Positions 1-12,495 of a DNA stretch of 64,000 bases are shown here, in pieces. The stretch's first letter is position 1. The number at the start of each line of letters is the position of its first letter. Where the stretch lies: the NCBI RefSeq assembly GCF_029227915.1, contig NC_079881.1:2976001-3040000 (forward strand). Direction: 5' to 3'. Below the pieces are notes generated by a model. It searched no databases. It was given only the letters and a program-made list of their open reading frames with translations, and was not told the origin of the DNA. The DNA comes from Hydractinia symbiolongicarpus (Eukaryota; Cnidaria; Hydrozoa; Anthoathecata; Hydractiniidae). Made by a program: the position numbers and the translations under genes.

Positions 1-1240
1 AAGCGATGCAACTAAGTCACATCGGAAAGAAATCACTAAATACATGTTGGTACGAATATGTGACGCAACCGTTGTAACTCAAACAGATTAACACCGTTAG
101 AAAGTCAATGAAATGCAGTTTTCGAAACTGTTTCTATTTCTTCAGTGCAAACTAACGGCTGGGATTGGCCCCACAGTAAAAAATGACTTATTTAACTAAA
201 TTTTTAAATAAAACGCTACCACAGTGCCCAGTGCAATCGCTGAGTTCCAGCAATCAAGTCAAATTAAGAAGAATGTTACTTCTTGTAGTCAAACTGGCTC
301 ATTTATCACATTTTTAAGGTTAAAGTCCAAAATCAGTTCAATTAAGTCCCACAGTCAATCGTTTCACTGTTAAAAGCGATGCAACCTAGTAATATCAGAA
401 TACCATCGCTAAATACATGTTGGTACGAATATCTGACGCAACCGTTGTAACTCAAACGGATTGAAACCGTTAGAAAGTCAATGAAATGTAATTTTTGAAA
501 CTGTCTCTATTTCTTCAGCGCGAACTTATGGCTGGGATTGGTCCCACAGTAAAAAACGACTTTTTTATTTAAATTTTTAAATGAAATGCTACCACAGCGC
601 CCAGTGTAATTGCTAATTTCCGGCAATCATGTCAAATTAAGAAGAATGGTATTCCTTGGAGCCCAATTGGCTCATTTATCAAATTTAAAAGGTCACAGTC
701 AAGAATCAGTTCAATTAAGTCCCACAGTCAATCGTTTCACTGTTAAAAGCGATGCAACTTAGTCATATCGGAAAAATATCACTAAGTACATGTTGGTACG
801 AATATGTGACGCAGCCGTTTTAACTCAACCGGATTAACACCGTTAGAATGTCAATGAAATGTAGTTTTTGAAAACTATTTCTTCAGCGCGCAATAACGGC
901 TAGTGACGAACGGTTAGTGACGAACATGTGACGCAACCATTGTAACTCAAACGGATTGATACCGCCAAGAAGTCGATGAAGTGTAGATTTTGAGAATGTC
1001 TCTATTTCTTCAGCGCGTGCTAACGGCCAGGATTTGTCCCACAGAAAAAAGGACTTATTAAAGTTAATTTTTTAATAAAGCACTACCACAGAGCCTAGTG
1101 TACTCGCTGAATTCCAGCAATAATGTCGAATTAAGAAGAATGGTATTCCTTGGAGGCCAATTGGATCATTTATCGAGTTTACAAGGTCACAGTCCGGAAT
1201 CAGTTCAATTAAGTCCCACAGTCAATCGTTTCACTGTTAA
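1..1240 (+). repeat. HOR copy 0 (1,240 bp, lacks one monomer)
   Basis: This copy is 373 bp shorter than the full 1,613-bp unit. Its third monomer (from 747) begins as the AACTTAGTCATATCGG type, but by GAAAACTATTTCTTC (near 868) it has become the long-monomer type. One in-register monomer has therefore been lost by exchange somewhere in the CCGTTAGAATGTCAATG segment. The 494-bp chimeric long monomer occupies about 747-1240. Because the window begins here, whether base 1 is a true unit start is arbitrary. Confidence 0.8.
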
Positions 1241-2853
1241 AAGCGATGCAACTAAGTCACATCGGAAAGAAATCACTAAATACATGTTGGTACGAATATG
1301 TGACGCAACCGTTGTAACTCAAACAGATTAACACCGTTAGAAAGTCAATGAAATGCAGTTTTCGAAACTGTTTCTATTTCTTCAGTGCGAACTAACGGCT
1401 GGGATTGGCCCCACAGTAAAAAATGACTTATTTAACTAAATTTTTAAATAAAACGCTACCACAGTGCCCAGTGCAATCGCTGAGTTCCAGCAATCAAGTC
1501 AAATTAAGAAGAATGTTACTTCTTGTAGTCAAACTGGCTCATTTATCACATTTTTAAGGTTAAAGTCCAAAATCAGTTCAATTAAGTCCCACAGTCAATC
1601 CTTTCACTGTTAAAAGCGATGCAACCTAGTAATATCAGAATACCATCGCTAAATACATGTTGGTACGAATATCTGACGCAACCGTTGTAACTCAACCGGA
1701 TTAACACCGTTAGAATGTCAATGAAATGTAGTTTTTGAAACTGTCTCTATTTCTTCAGCGCGAACTTATGGCTGGGATTGGTCCCACAGTAAAAAACGAC
1801 TTTTTTATTTAAATTTTTAAATGAAGTGCTACCACAGCGCCCAGTGTAATTGCTGATTTCCGGCAATCATGTCAAATTAAGAAGAATGGTATTCCTTGGA
1901 GCCCAATTGGCTCATTTATCAAATTTAAAAGGTCACAGTCAAGAATCAGTTCAATTAAGTCCCACAGTCAATCGTTTCACTGTTAAAAGCGATGCAACTT
2001 AGTCACATCGGAAAAATATCACTAAATACATGTTGGTACGAATATGTGACGCAGCCGTTTTAACTCCACCGGATTAACACCGTTAGAATGTCAATGAAAT
2101 GTAGTTTTTGAAACTGTCTCTATTTCTTCAGCGCGTGCTAACGGCCAGGATTACTCCCACAGTAAAAAAAGATTTATTTATCTCAATTTTTAAATAAAGC
2201 ACTACCACAGAGCCTAGTGTACTCGCTGAATTCCAGCAATCATGTCGAATTAAGAAGAATGTTACTTCTTGTAGTCGAACTGGCTCATTTATCACATTTA
2301 TAAGGTCAAAGTCCAAAATCAGTTTGATTAAGTCCCACAGTCAAACAGTTCACTGTTAAAAGCGATGCAACCTAGTAATATCCGAATACTATCGCTAAAT
2401 ACATGTGGGGACGAATATGTAGCGCAACCGTTGTAACTCAAACGGATTGATACCATTAGAAAGTCAATGAAATGTAGTTTTTGAAAACTATTTCTTCAGC
2501 GCGCAATAACGGCTAGTGACGAACGGTTAGTGACGAACATGTGACGCAACCATTGTAACTCAAACGGATTGATACCGCCAAGAAGTCGATGAAGTGTAGA
2601 TTTTGAGAATGTCTCTATTTCTTCAGCGCGTGCTAACGGCCAGGATTTGTCCCACAGAAAAAAGGACTTATTAAAGTTAATTTTTTAATAAAGCACTACC
2701 ACAGAGCCTAGTGTACTCGCTGAATTCCAGCAATCATGTCGAATTAAGAAGAATGGTATTCCTTGGAGTCCAATTGGATCATTTATCGAGTTTACAAGGT
2801 CACAGTCCGGAATCAGTTCAATTAAGTCCCACAGTCAATCGTTTCACTGTTAA
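1241..2853 (+). repeat. HOR copy 1 (1,613 bp, complete)
   Basis: Monomers start at 1241, 1614, 1987 and 2360; the last is the 494-bp long monomer (2360-2853). This is the clearest complete unit and the reference for the domain 1 HOR. It differs from the next copy at scattered single bases, for example ATACCATCGC here against ATACTATCGC there in monomer 2. Confidence 0.88.
2360..2853 (+). repeat. 494-bp long monomer with partial internal duplication
   Basis: The monomer runs normally to AATAACGGC, then at 2514 meets TAGTGACGAACGGT followed at once by TAGTGACGAACATG, and restarts near monomer position 51 (ACATGTGACGCAACC). About 122 bp containing the palindrome-to-CpG segment is thus present twice. 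The junction carries a 14-bp near-exact direct repeat built on TAGTGACGAAC. The same junction occurs at 901, 2514, 4127, 5740 and 6607, so one event was amplified with the HOR. At 6607 the second copy has a C-to-T change (GTGATGAAC). Confidence 0.85.
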
Positions 2854-4466
2854 AAGCGATGCAACTAAGTCACATCGGAAAGAAATCCCTAAATACATGT
2901 TGGTACGAATATGTGACGCAACCGTTGTAACTCAAACAGATTAACACCGTTAGAAAGTCAATGAAATGCAGTTTTCGAAACTGTTTCTATTTCTTCAGTG
3001 CGAACTAACGGCTGGGATTGGTCCCACAGTAAAAAATGACTTATTTAACTAAATTTTTAAATAAAACGCTACCACAGTGCCCAGTGCAATCGCTGAGTTC
3101 CAGCAATCAAGTCAAATTAAGAAGAATGTTACTTCTTGTAGTCAAACTGGCTCATTTATCACATTTTTAAGGTTAAAGTCCAAAATCAGTTCAATTAAGT
3201 CCCACAGTCAATCGTTTCACTGTTAAAAGCGATGCAACCTAGTAATATCAGAATACTATCGCTAAATACATGTTGGTACGAATATCTGACGCAACCGTTG
3301 TAACTCAAACGGATTGAAACCGTTAGAAAGTCAATGAAATGTAGTTTTTGAAACTGTCTCTATTTCTTCAGCGCGAACTTATGGCTGGGATTGGTCCCAC
3401 AGTAAAAAACGACTTTTTTATTTAAATTTTTAAATGAAGTGCTACCACAGCGCCCAGTGTAATTGCTGATTTCCGGCAATCATGTCAAATGAAGAAGAAT
3501 GGTATTCCTTGGAGCCCAATTGGCTCATTTATCAAATTTAAAAGGTCACAGTCAAGAATCAGTTCAATTAAGTCCCACAGTCAATCGTTTCACTGTTAAA
3601 AGCGATGCAACTTAGTCACATCGGAAAAATATCACTAAATACATGTTGGTACGAATATGTGACGCAGCTGTTTTAACTCAACCGGATTAACACCGTTAGA
3701 ATGTCAATGAAATGTAGTTTCTGAAACTGTCTCTATTTCTTCAGCGCGTGCTAACGGCCAGGATTACTCCCGCAGTAAAAAAAGATTTATTTATCTCAAT
3801 TTTTAAATAAAGCACTACCACAGAGCCTAGTGTACTCGCTGAATTCCAGCAATCATGTCGAATTAAGAAGAATGTTACTTCTTGTAGTCAAACTGGCTCA
3901 TTTATCACATTTATAAGGTCAAAGTCCAAAATCAGTTTGATTAAGTCCCACAGTCAAACAGTTCACTGTTAAAAGCGATGCAACCTAGTAATATCCGAAT
4001 ACTATCGCTAAATACATGCGGGGACGAATATGTAGCGCAACCGTTGTAACTCAAACGGATTGATACCATTAGAAAGTCAATGAAATGTAGTTTTTGAAAA
4101 CTATTTCTTCAGCGCGCAATAACGGCTAGTGACGAACGGTTAGTGACGAACATGTGACGCAACCATTGTAACTCAAACGGATTGATACCGCCAAGAAGTC
4201 GATGAAGTGTAGATTTTGAGAATGTCTCTATTTCTTCAGCGCGTGCTAACGGCCAGGATTTGTCCCACAGAAAAAAGGACTTATTAAAGTTAATTTTTTA
4301 ATAAAGCACTACCACAGAGCCTAGTGTACTCGCTGAATTCCAGCAATCATGTCGAATTAAGAAGAATGGTATTCCTTGGAGTCCAATTGGATCATTTATC
4401 GAGTTTACAAGGTCACAGTCCGGAATCAGTTCAATTAAGTCCCACAGTCAATCGTTTCACTGTTAA
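2854..4466 (+). repeat. HOR copy 2 (1,613 bp, complete)
   Basis: Monomers start at 2854, 3227, 3600 and 3973, the last being the 494-bp form. It shares AAAGAAATCCCTAAATAC with the following copies, where copy 1 has AAATCACTAAATAC; this marks copies 2-4 as more closely related to each other. Private changes include TACATGCGGGGACG near 4,014. Confidence 0.88.
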
Positions 4467-6946
4467 AAGCGATGCAACTAAGTCACATCGGAAAGAAATC
4501 CCTAAATACATGTTGGTACGAATATGTGACGCAACCGTTGTAACTCAAACAGATTAACACCGTTAGAAAGTCAATGAAATGCAGTTTTCGAAACTGTTTC
4601 TATTTCTTCAGTGCGAACTAACGGCTGGGATTGGTCCCACAGTAAAAAATGACTTATTTAACTAAATTTTTAAATAAAACGCTACCACAGTGCCCAGTGC
4701 AATCGCTGAGTTCCAGCAATCAAGTCAAATTAAGAAGAATGTTACTTCTTGTAGTCAAACTGGCTCATTTATCACATTTTTAAGGTTAAAGTCCAAAATC
4801 AGTTCAATTAAGTCCCACAGTCAATCGTTTCACTGTTAAAAGCGATGCAACCTAGTAATATCAGAATACTATCGCTAAATACATGTTGGTACGAATATCT
4901 GACACAACCGTTGTAACTCAAACGGATTGAAACCGTTAGAAAGTCAATGAAATGTAGTTTTTGAAACTGTCTCTATTTCTTCAGCGCGAACTTATGGCTG
5001 GGATTGGTCCCACAGTAAAAAACGACTTTTTTATTTAAATTTTTAAATGAAGTGCTACCACAGCGCCCAGTGTAATTGCTGATTTCCGGCAATCATGTCA
5101 AATTAAGAAGAATGGGATTCCTTGGAGCCCAATTGGCTCACTTATCAAATTTAAAAGGTCACAGTCAAGAATCAGTTCAATTAAGTCCCACAGTCAATCG
5201 TTTCACTGTTAAAAGCGATGCAACTTAGTCACATCGGAAAAATATCACTAAATACATGTTGGTACGAATATGTGACGCAGCCGTTTTAACTCAACCGGAT
5301 TAACACCGTTAGAATGTCAATGAAATGTAGTTTTTGAAACTGTCTCTATTTCTTCAGCGCGTGCTAACGGCCAGGATTACTCCCACAGTAAAAAAAGATT
5401 TATTTATCTCAATTTTTAAATAAAGCACTACCACAGAGCCTAGTGTACTCGCTGAATTCCAGCAATCATGTCGAATTAAGAAGAATGTTACTTCTTGTAG
5501 TCAAACTGGCTCATTTATCACATTTATAAGGTCAAAGTCCAAAATCAGTTTGATTAAGTCCCACAGTCAAACAGTTCACTGTTAAAAGCGATGCAACCTA
5601 GTAATATCCGAATACTATCGCTAAATACATGTGGGGACGAATATGTAGCGCAACCGTTGTAACTCAAACGGATTGATACCATTAGAAAGTCAATGAAATG
5701 TAGTTTTTGAAAACTATTTCTTCAGCGCGCAATAACGGCTAGTGACGAACGGTTAGTGACGAACATGTGACGCAACCATTGTAACTCAAACGGATTGATA
5801 CCGCCAAGAAGTCGATGAAGTGTAGATTTTGAGAATGTCTCTATTTCTTCAGCGCGTGCTAACGGCCAAGATTTCTCCCACAGAAAAAAGGACTTATTAA
5901 AGTTAATTTTTTAATAAAGCACTACCACAGAGCCTAGTGTACTCGCTGAATTCCAGCAATCATGTCGAATTAAGAAGAATGGTATTTCTTGGAGTCCAAT
6001 TGGATCATTTATCGAGTTTACAAGGTCACAGTCCGGAATCAGTTCAATTAAGTCCCACAGTCAATCGTCTCACTGTTAAAAGCGATGCAACCTAGTAATA
6101 TCAGAATACTATCACTAAATACATGTTGGTACGAATATGTGACGCAGCCGTTTTAACTCAACCGGATTAACACCGTTAGAATGTCAATGAAATGTAGTTT
6201 TTGAAACTGTCTCTATTTCTTCAGCGCGTGCTAACGGCCAGGATTACTCCCACAGTAAAAAAAGATTTATTTATCTCAATTTTTAAATAAAGCACTACCA
6301 CAGAGCCTAGTGTACTCGCTGAATTCCAGCAATCATGTCGAATTAAGAAGAATGTTACTTCTTGTAGTCAAACTGGCTCATTTATCACATTTATAAGGTC
6401 AAAGTCCAAAATCAGTTTGATTAAGTCCCACAGTCAAACAGTTCACTGTTAAAAGCGATGCAACCTAGTAATATCCGAATACTATCGCTAAATACATGTG
6501 GGGACGAATATGTAGCGCAACCGTTGTAACTCAAACGGATTGATACCATTAGAAAGTCAATGAAATGTAGTTTTTGAAAACTATTTCTTCAGCGCGCAAT
6601 AACGGCTAGTGACGAACGGTTAGTGATGAACATGTGACGCAACCATTGTAACTCAAACGGATTGATACCGCCAAGAAGTCGATGAAGTGTAGATTTTGAG
6701 AATGTCTCTATTTCTTCAGCGCGTGCTAACGGCCAGGATTTGTCCCACAGAAAAAAGGACTTATTAAAGTTAATTTTTTAATAAAGCACTACCACAGAGC
6801 CTAGTGTACTCGCTGAATTCCAGCAATCATGTCGAATTAAGAAGAATGGTATTCCTTGGAGTCCAATTGGATCATTTATCGAGTTTACAAGGTCACAGTC
6901 CGGAATCAGTTCAATTAAGTCCCACAGTCAATCGTTTCACTGTTAA
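4467..6946 (+). repeat. HOR copy 3 (2,480 bp, with 867-bp extra sub-block)
   Basis: Monomers start at 4467, 4840, 5213, 5586 (494 bp), 6080 and 6453 (494 bp). The extra 867 bp equals one 373-bp monomer plus one 494-bp monomer. The monomer at 6080 is a chimera: it starts as the monomer 2 type (AACCTAGTAATATCAGAATAC) and continues as the monomer 3 type (GTGACGCAGCCG). The segment from GACGCAGCCG at 5274 recurs at 6141. This is what unequal crossing-over between misaligned HOR copies would leave. Confidence 0.85.
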
Positions 6947-8000
6947 AAGCGATGCAACTAAGTCACATCGGAAAGAAATCCCTAAATACATGTTGGTACG
7001 AATATGTGACGCAACCGTTGTAACTCAAACAGATTAACACCGTTAGAAAGTCAATGAAATGCAGTTTTCGAAACTGTTTCTATTTCTTCAGTGCGAACTA
7101 ACGGCTGGGATTGGTCCCACAGTAAAAAATGACTTATTTAACTAAATTTTTAAATAAAACGCTACCACAGTGCCCAGTGCAATCGCTGAGTTCCAGCAAT
7201 CAAGTCAAATTAAGAAGAATGTTACTTCTTGTAGTCAAACTGGCTCATTTATCACATTTTTAAGGTTAAAGTCCAAAATCAGTTCAATTAAGTCCCGCAG
7301 TCAATCGTTTCACTGTTAAAAGCGATGCAACCTAGTAATATCAGAATACTATCGCTAAATACATGTTGGTACGAATATCTGACGCAACCGTTGTAACTCA
7401 AACGGATTGAAACCGTTAGAAAGTCAATGAAATGTAGTTTTTGAAACTGTCTCTATTTCTTCAGCGTGAACTTATGGCTGGGATTGGTCCCACAGTAAAA
7501 AACGACTTTTTTATTAAAATTTTTAAATGAAGTGCTACCACAGCGCCCAGTGTAATTGCTGATTTCCGGCAATCATGTCAAATTAAGAAGAATGGTATTC
7601 CTTGGAGCCCAATTGGCTCATTTATCAAATTTAAAAGGTCACAGTCAAGAATCAGTTCAATTAAGTCCCACAGTCAATCGTTTCACTGTTAAAAGCGATG
7701 CAACTTAGTCACATCGGAAAAATATCACTAAATACATGTTGGTACGAATATGTGACGCAGCCGTTTTAACTCAATCGGATTAACACCGTTAGAATGTCAA
7801 TGAAATGTAGTTTTTGAAACTGTCTCTATTTCTTCAGCGCGTGCTAACGGCCAGGATTACTCCCACAGTAAAAAAAGATTTATTTATCTCAATTTTTAAA
7901 TAAAGCACTACCACAGAGCCTAGTGTACTCGCTGAATTCCAGCAATCATGTCGAATTAAGAAGAATGTTACTTCTTGTAGTCAAACTGGCTCATTTATCA
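6947..8000 (+). repeat. HOR copy 4 (partial, grades into domain 2)
   Basis: Monomers 1-3 of the domain 1 unit follow in order from 6947, but the expected long monomer does not appear. After about 7,990 the sequence changes to a different subtype (GGTGAAAGTCTAAAATC, then AATGTCCGAATAC). TTCAGCGTGAAC near 7,461 is a private change also found in the related block at 11,541. Confidence 0.75.
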
Positions 8001-8412
8001 CATTTACAAGGTGAAAGTCTAAAATCAGTTCAATTTAGTCCCACAGTCAAACGTTTCACTGTTAAAAGCGATGCAACCTAGTAATGTCCGAATACTATCG
8101 CTAAATACATGTGGGGTGAATATGTGACGCAACCGTTCTAACTCAAACGGATTGACACCGTTAGAAAGTCAACGAAAAGTAGTTTTTGAAAACGTCTCTA
8201 TTTCTTCAGCGCGAACTAATGGCTGGGATTGGTCCCACAGTAAAGAATGACTTATTTAACTTAATTTTTAAATAAAACTCTACCACAGCGCCCAGTGCAA
8301 TCGCTGAGTTCCAGCAATCAAGTCAAATGAAGAAGAATGATATTTCTTGTAGACAAACTGGCTCATTTATAACATTTATCAGGTCACACTCCAAAGTTAG
8401 TTCAATTAAGTC
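7299..8412 (+). repeat. ~1.1-kb block, left copy (partner at 11,379)
   Basis: The sequence from about 7,299 to 8,412 is repeated at about 11,379-12,492, an offset of 4,080 bp (11 monomers). Shared private markers are TTCAGCGTGAAC, TTTTTTATTAAAATTTT and TAAAGAATGAC. The copies differ at a few bases, for example GGTGAAAGTC against GGTGGAAGTC and CAATTTAGTC against CAATTAAGTC. Confidence 0.82.
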
Positions 8413-11378
8413 CCACAGTCAATCGTTTCACTGTTAAAGGCGATGCAACCTAGTAATATCAGAATACTATCGCTAAATACATGTTGGTACGAATATGTGA
8501 CGCAACCATTGTAACTCAAACGGATTGACACCGTTAGTAAGTCAATGAAATGTTGTTCTTGAAACTTTCTCTATTTCTTCAGCGCGAACTAATGGCTGGG
8601 ATTGATCCCACAGTAAAAAATGACTTATTTAACTTAATTTTTAAATAAAACGCTACCACAGTGCCCAGTGCAATCGCTGTTTTCCAGCAATTAAGTCAAA
8701 TTAAGAAGAATGTTACTTTTTGTTGTCAAACTGGCTCATTTATCACATTTATAAGGTCAAAGTCCAAAATCAGTTCAATTAAGTCCCACAGTCAAACAGT
8801 TCAAACAGTTCACTGTTAAAAGCGATGCAACCTAGTAATATCCGAATCCTATCGCTAAATACATGTGGGGACGAATATGTGGCGCAACCGTTGTAACTTA
8901 AACGGATTGATACCATTAGAAAGTCAATGAAATGTAGTTTTTGAAACTGTCGCTATTTCATCAGCGCGCGATAACGGCTAGGATTGGTCCCACAATAAAA
9001 ACTGACTTTTTTATCTTAATTTTTTAATAAAATGCTACCACAGCGCCCAGTGTAATCGCTGAGTTCCAGCAATCATGTCAATTTAAGAAGAATGTTATTT
9101 CTTGTAGTCAAACTGGCCCATTTATAACATTTATCAGGTCACAGTCCAGAGTTAGTTCAATTAAGTCCCACAGTCAATCGTTTCACTGAACCTAGTAATA
9201 TCAGAATACTATCGCTAAATACATGTTGGTACGAACATGTGACGCAACCATTGTAACTCAAATGGATTGATACTGCCAAGAAGTCGATGAAGTGTAGATT
9301 TTGAGAATGTCTCTATTTCTTCAGCGCGTGCTAACGGCCAGGATTTGTCCCACAGAAAAAAGGACTTATTAAAGTTAACTTTCAAATAAAGCACTACCAC
9401 AGAGCCTAGTGTACTCGCTGAATTCCAGCAATCATGTCAAATTAAGAAAAATGGTATTTCTTGGAGCCCAATTGGCTCATTTATCGCATTTACAAGGTCA
9501 CAGTCCAGACTTAGTTCAATTAAGTCCCGCAGTCGATCGTTTCACTGTTAAAAGCGATGCAACTTAGTCACATCGGAAAGAAATCACTAAATACATGTTG
9601 GTATGAAAATGTGACGCAACCGTTGTAACTCAAACGGATTAACACCGTTAGAAAGTCAATGAAATGTAGTTTTTGAAACTGTCGCTATTTCATCAGCGGG
9701 CGATAACGGCTTGGATTGGTCCCACAATAAAAAATGACTTTTTTATCCTAATTTTTTAATAAAGTGCTACCACAGCGCCCAGTGTAATCGCTGAGTTCCA
9801 GCAATCATGTCAATTTAAGAACAATGTTATTTCTTGTAGTCAAACTGGCCCATTTATAACATTTATCAGGTCACAGTCCAGAGTTAGTTCAATTAAGTCC
9901 CACAGTCCATCGTTTCACTGAACCTAGTAATATCAGAATACTATCGCTAAATACATGTTGGTACGAACATGTGACGCAACCATTGTAACTCAAACGGATT
10001 GATACTGCCAAGAAGTCGATGAAGTGTAGATTTTGAGAATGTCTCTATTTCTTCAGCGCGTGCTAACGGCCAGGATTTGTCCCATAGAAAAAAGGACTTA
10101 TTAAAGTTAATTTTTAAATAAAGCACTACCACAGAGCCTAGTGTACTCGCTGAATTCCAGCAATCATGTCAAATTAAGAAGAATGGTATTTCTTGGAGTC
10201 CAATTGGATCATTTATCACATTTTTAAGGTTAAAGTCCAAAATCAGTTCAATTAAATCCCACAGTCAATCGCTTCACTGTTAAAAGCGATGCAACCTAGT
10301 AATATCAGAATACTATCGCTAAATACATGTTGGTACGAATATCTGACGCAACCGTTGTAACTCAAACGGATTGAAACCGTTAGAAAGTCAATGAAATGTA
10401 GTTTTTGAGAATGTCTCTATTTCTTCAGCGCGTGCTAACGGCCAGGATTTGTCCCACAGAAAAAAGGACTTATTAAAGTTAATTTTTAAATAAAGCACTA
10501 CCACAGAGTCTAGTGTACTCGTTGAATTCCAGCAATCATGTCAAATTAAGAAGAATGGTATTTCTTGGAGTCCAATTGGATCATTTATCACATTTTTAAG
10601 GTTAAAGTCCAAAATCAGTTCAATTAAATCCCACAGTCAATCGCTTCACTGTTAAAAGCGATGCAACCTAGTAATATCAGAATACTATCGCTAAATACAT
10701 GTTGGTACGAACATGTGACGCAACCATTGTAACTCAAACGGATTGATACTGCCAAGAAGTCGATGAAGTGTAGATTTTGAGAATGTCTCTATTTCTTCAG
10801 CGCGTGCTAACGGCCAGGATTTGTCCCACAGAAAAAAGGACTTATTAAAGTTAATTTTTAAATAAAGCACTACCACAGAGTCTAGTGTACTCGTTGAATT
10901 CCAGCAATCATGTCAAATTAAGAAGAATGGTATTTCTTGGAGTCCAATTGGATCATTTATCACATTTTTAAGGTTAAAGTCCAAAATCAGTTCAATTAAA
11001 TCCCACAGTCAATCGCTTCACTGTTAAAAGCGATGCAACCTAGTAATATCAGAATACTATCGCTAAATACATGTTGGTACGAACATGTGACGCAACCATT
11101 GTAACTCAAACGGATTGATACTGCCAAGAAGTCGATGAAGTGTAGATTTTGAGAATGTCTCTATTTCTTCAGCGCGTGCTAACGGCCAGGATTTGTCCCA
11201 CAGAAAAAAGGACTTATTAAAGTTAACTTTTAAATAAAGCACTACCACAGAGCCTAGTGTACTCGCTGAATTCCAGCAATCATGTCAAATTAAGAAGAAT
11301 GGTATTTCTTGGAGCCCAATTGGCTCATTTATCGCATTTACAAGGTCACAGTCCAGAATTAGTTCAATTGAGTCCCAC

Positions 11379-12492
11379 AGTCAATCGTTTCACTGTTAAA
11401 AGCGATGCAACCTAGTAATATCAGAATACTATCGCTAAATACATGTTGGTACGAATATCTGACGCAACCGTTGTAACTCAAACGGATTGAAACCGTTAGA
11501 AAGTCAATGAAATGTAGTTTTTGAAACTGTCTCTATTTCTTCAGCGTGAACTTATGGCTGGGATTGGTCCCACAGTAAAAAACGACTTTTTTATTAAAAT
11601 TTTTAAATGAAGTGCTACCACAGCGCCCAGTGTAATTGCTGATTTCCGGCAATCATGTCAAATTAAGAAGAATGGTATTCCTTGGAGCCCAATTGGCTCA
11701 TTTATCAAATTTAAAAGGTCACAGTCAAGAATCAGTTCAATTAAGTCCCACAGTCAATCGTTTCACTGTTAAAAGCGATGCAACTTAGTCACATCGGAAA
11801 AATATCACTAAATACATGTTGGTACGAATATGTGACGCAGCCGTTTTAACTCAATCGGATTAACACCGTTAGAATGTCAATGAAATGTAGTTTTTGAAAC
11901 TGTCTCTATTTCTTCAGCGCGTGCTAACGGCCAGGATTACTCCCACAGTAAAAAAAGATTTATTTATCTCAATTTTTAAATAAAGCACTACCACAGAGCC
12001 TAGTGTACTCGCTGAATTCCAGCAATCATGTCGAATTAAGAAGAATGTTACTTCTTGTAGTCAAACTGGCTCATTTATCACATTTACAAGGTGGAAGTCT
12101 AAAATCAGTTCAATTAAGTCCCACAGTCAAACGTTTCACTGTTAAAAGCGATGCAACCTAGTAATGTCCGAATACTATCGCTAAATACATGTGGGGTGAA
12201 TATGTGACGCAACCGTTCTAACTCAAACGGATTGACACCGTTAGAAAGTCAACGAAAAGTAGTTTTTGAAAACGTCTCTATTTCTTCAGCGCGAACTAAT
12301 GGCTGGGATTGGTCCCACAGTAAAGAATGACTTATTTAACTTAATTTTTAAATAAAACTCTACCACAGCGCCCAGTGCAATCGCTGAGTTCCAGCAATCA
12401 AGTCAAATGAAGAAGAATGATATTTCTTGTAGACAAACTGGCTCATTTATAACATTTATCAGGTCACACTCCAAAGTTAGTTCAATTAAGTC
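11379..12492 (+). repeat. ~1.1-kb block, right copy
   Basis: This is the partner of 7,299-8,412. It places domain 1-type monomers inside domain 2 and ends abruptly at an out-of-register deletion junction near 12,494, where the left copy continues normally. It is either a relic of a larger duplication or a conversion tract. Confidence 0.8.
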
Positions 12493-12495
12493 CCA
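12313..12495 (+). repeat. Half-length monomer at an out-of-register deletion
   Basis: GGTCCCACAGTAAAG at 12,313 is followed only about 178 bp later by AAGTCCCAATAAAAACTGAC at 12,491, instead of one full monomer later. Compared with the left copy, the offset drops from 4,080 to 3,501 bp, so about 579 bp (about 1.55 monomers) are missing. The join connects the TCCCACA of AAGTCCCACAGTC to that of GGTCCCACAATAAAA. These are the two places in the monomer where this octamer occurs, with perhaps one base of true overlap at the join. This is the clearest register break in the window. Confidence 0.8.

Larger units (their letters stand above)
1..8000 (+). repeat. Domain 1: 1,613-bp higher-order repeat block
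   Basis: Sequence variants recur every 1,613 bp rather than every 373 bp. The AACTAAGTCACATCGG variant of the monomer start lies at about 1, 1241, 2854, 4467 and 6947. A complete unit is three 373-bp monomers plus one 494-bp monomer (3 x 373 + 494 = 1,613). Monomer 1 has AACTAAGTCAC, monomer 2 AACCTAGTAATATCAG with ATATCTGAC, monomer 3 AACTTAGTCACATCGGAAAA with GCAGCCG, and the long monomer AATATCCGAATAC with TGTGGGGACG. The pattern breaks down near 8,000, where ATTTACAAGGTGAAAGTC replaces the domain 1 form. The right boundary is therefore approximate. Confidence 0.88.

Noticed and set aside
1098-1331. Recurrent 77-codon plus-strand frame (also at 2711, 4324, 6804, 17331, 18437, 21317, 24571, 25676, 27093, 28198)
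   Set aside because: It starts with GTG, not ATG, and has no recognisable domain or upstream signal. It lies wholly within one satellite subtype, and its similarity between copies is that of the surrounding non-coding repeat. It is absent from related monomers in domain 3.
8791-8815. Microsatellite at GTCAAACAGTTCAAACAGTTC
   Set aside because: Only two copies of a 10-bp motif; a one-off slippage duplication inside a monomer.
9215-9400. Recurrent 61-codon minus-strand frame (seventeen copies between 9,215 and 28,189)
   Set aside because: It begins at GTG in the AT-rich part of the monomer and crosses the palindrome and Myb-like boxes. It is tied to the ATACTGCCAAGAAG subtype only. Homogenisation of the repeat explains its conservation.
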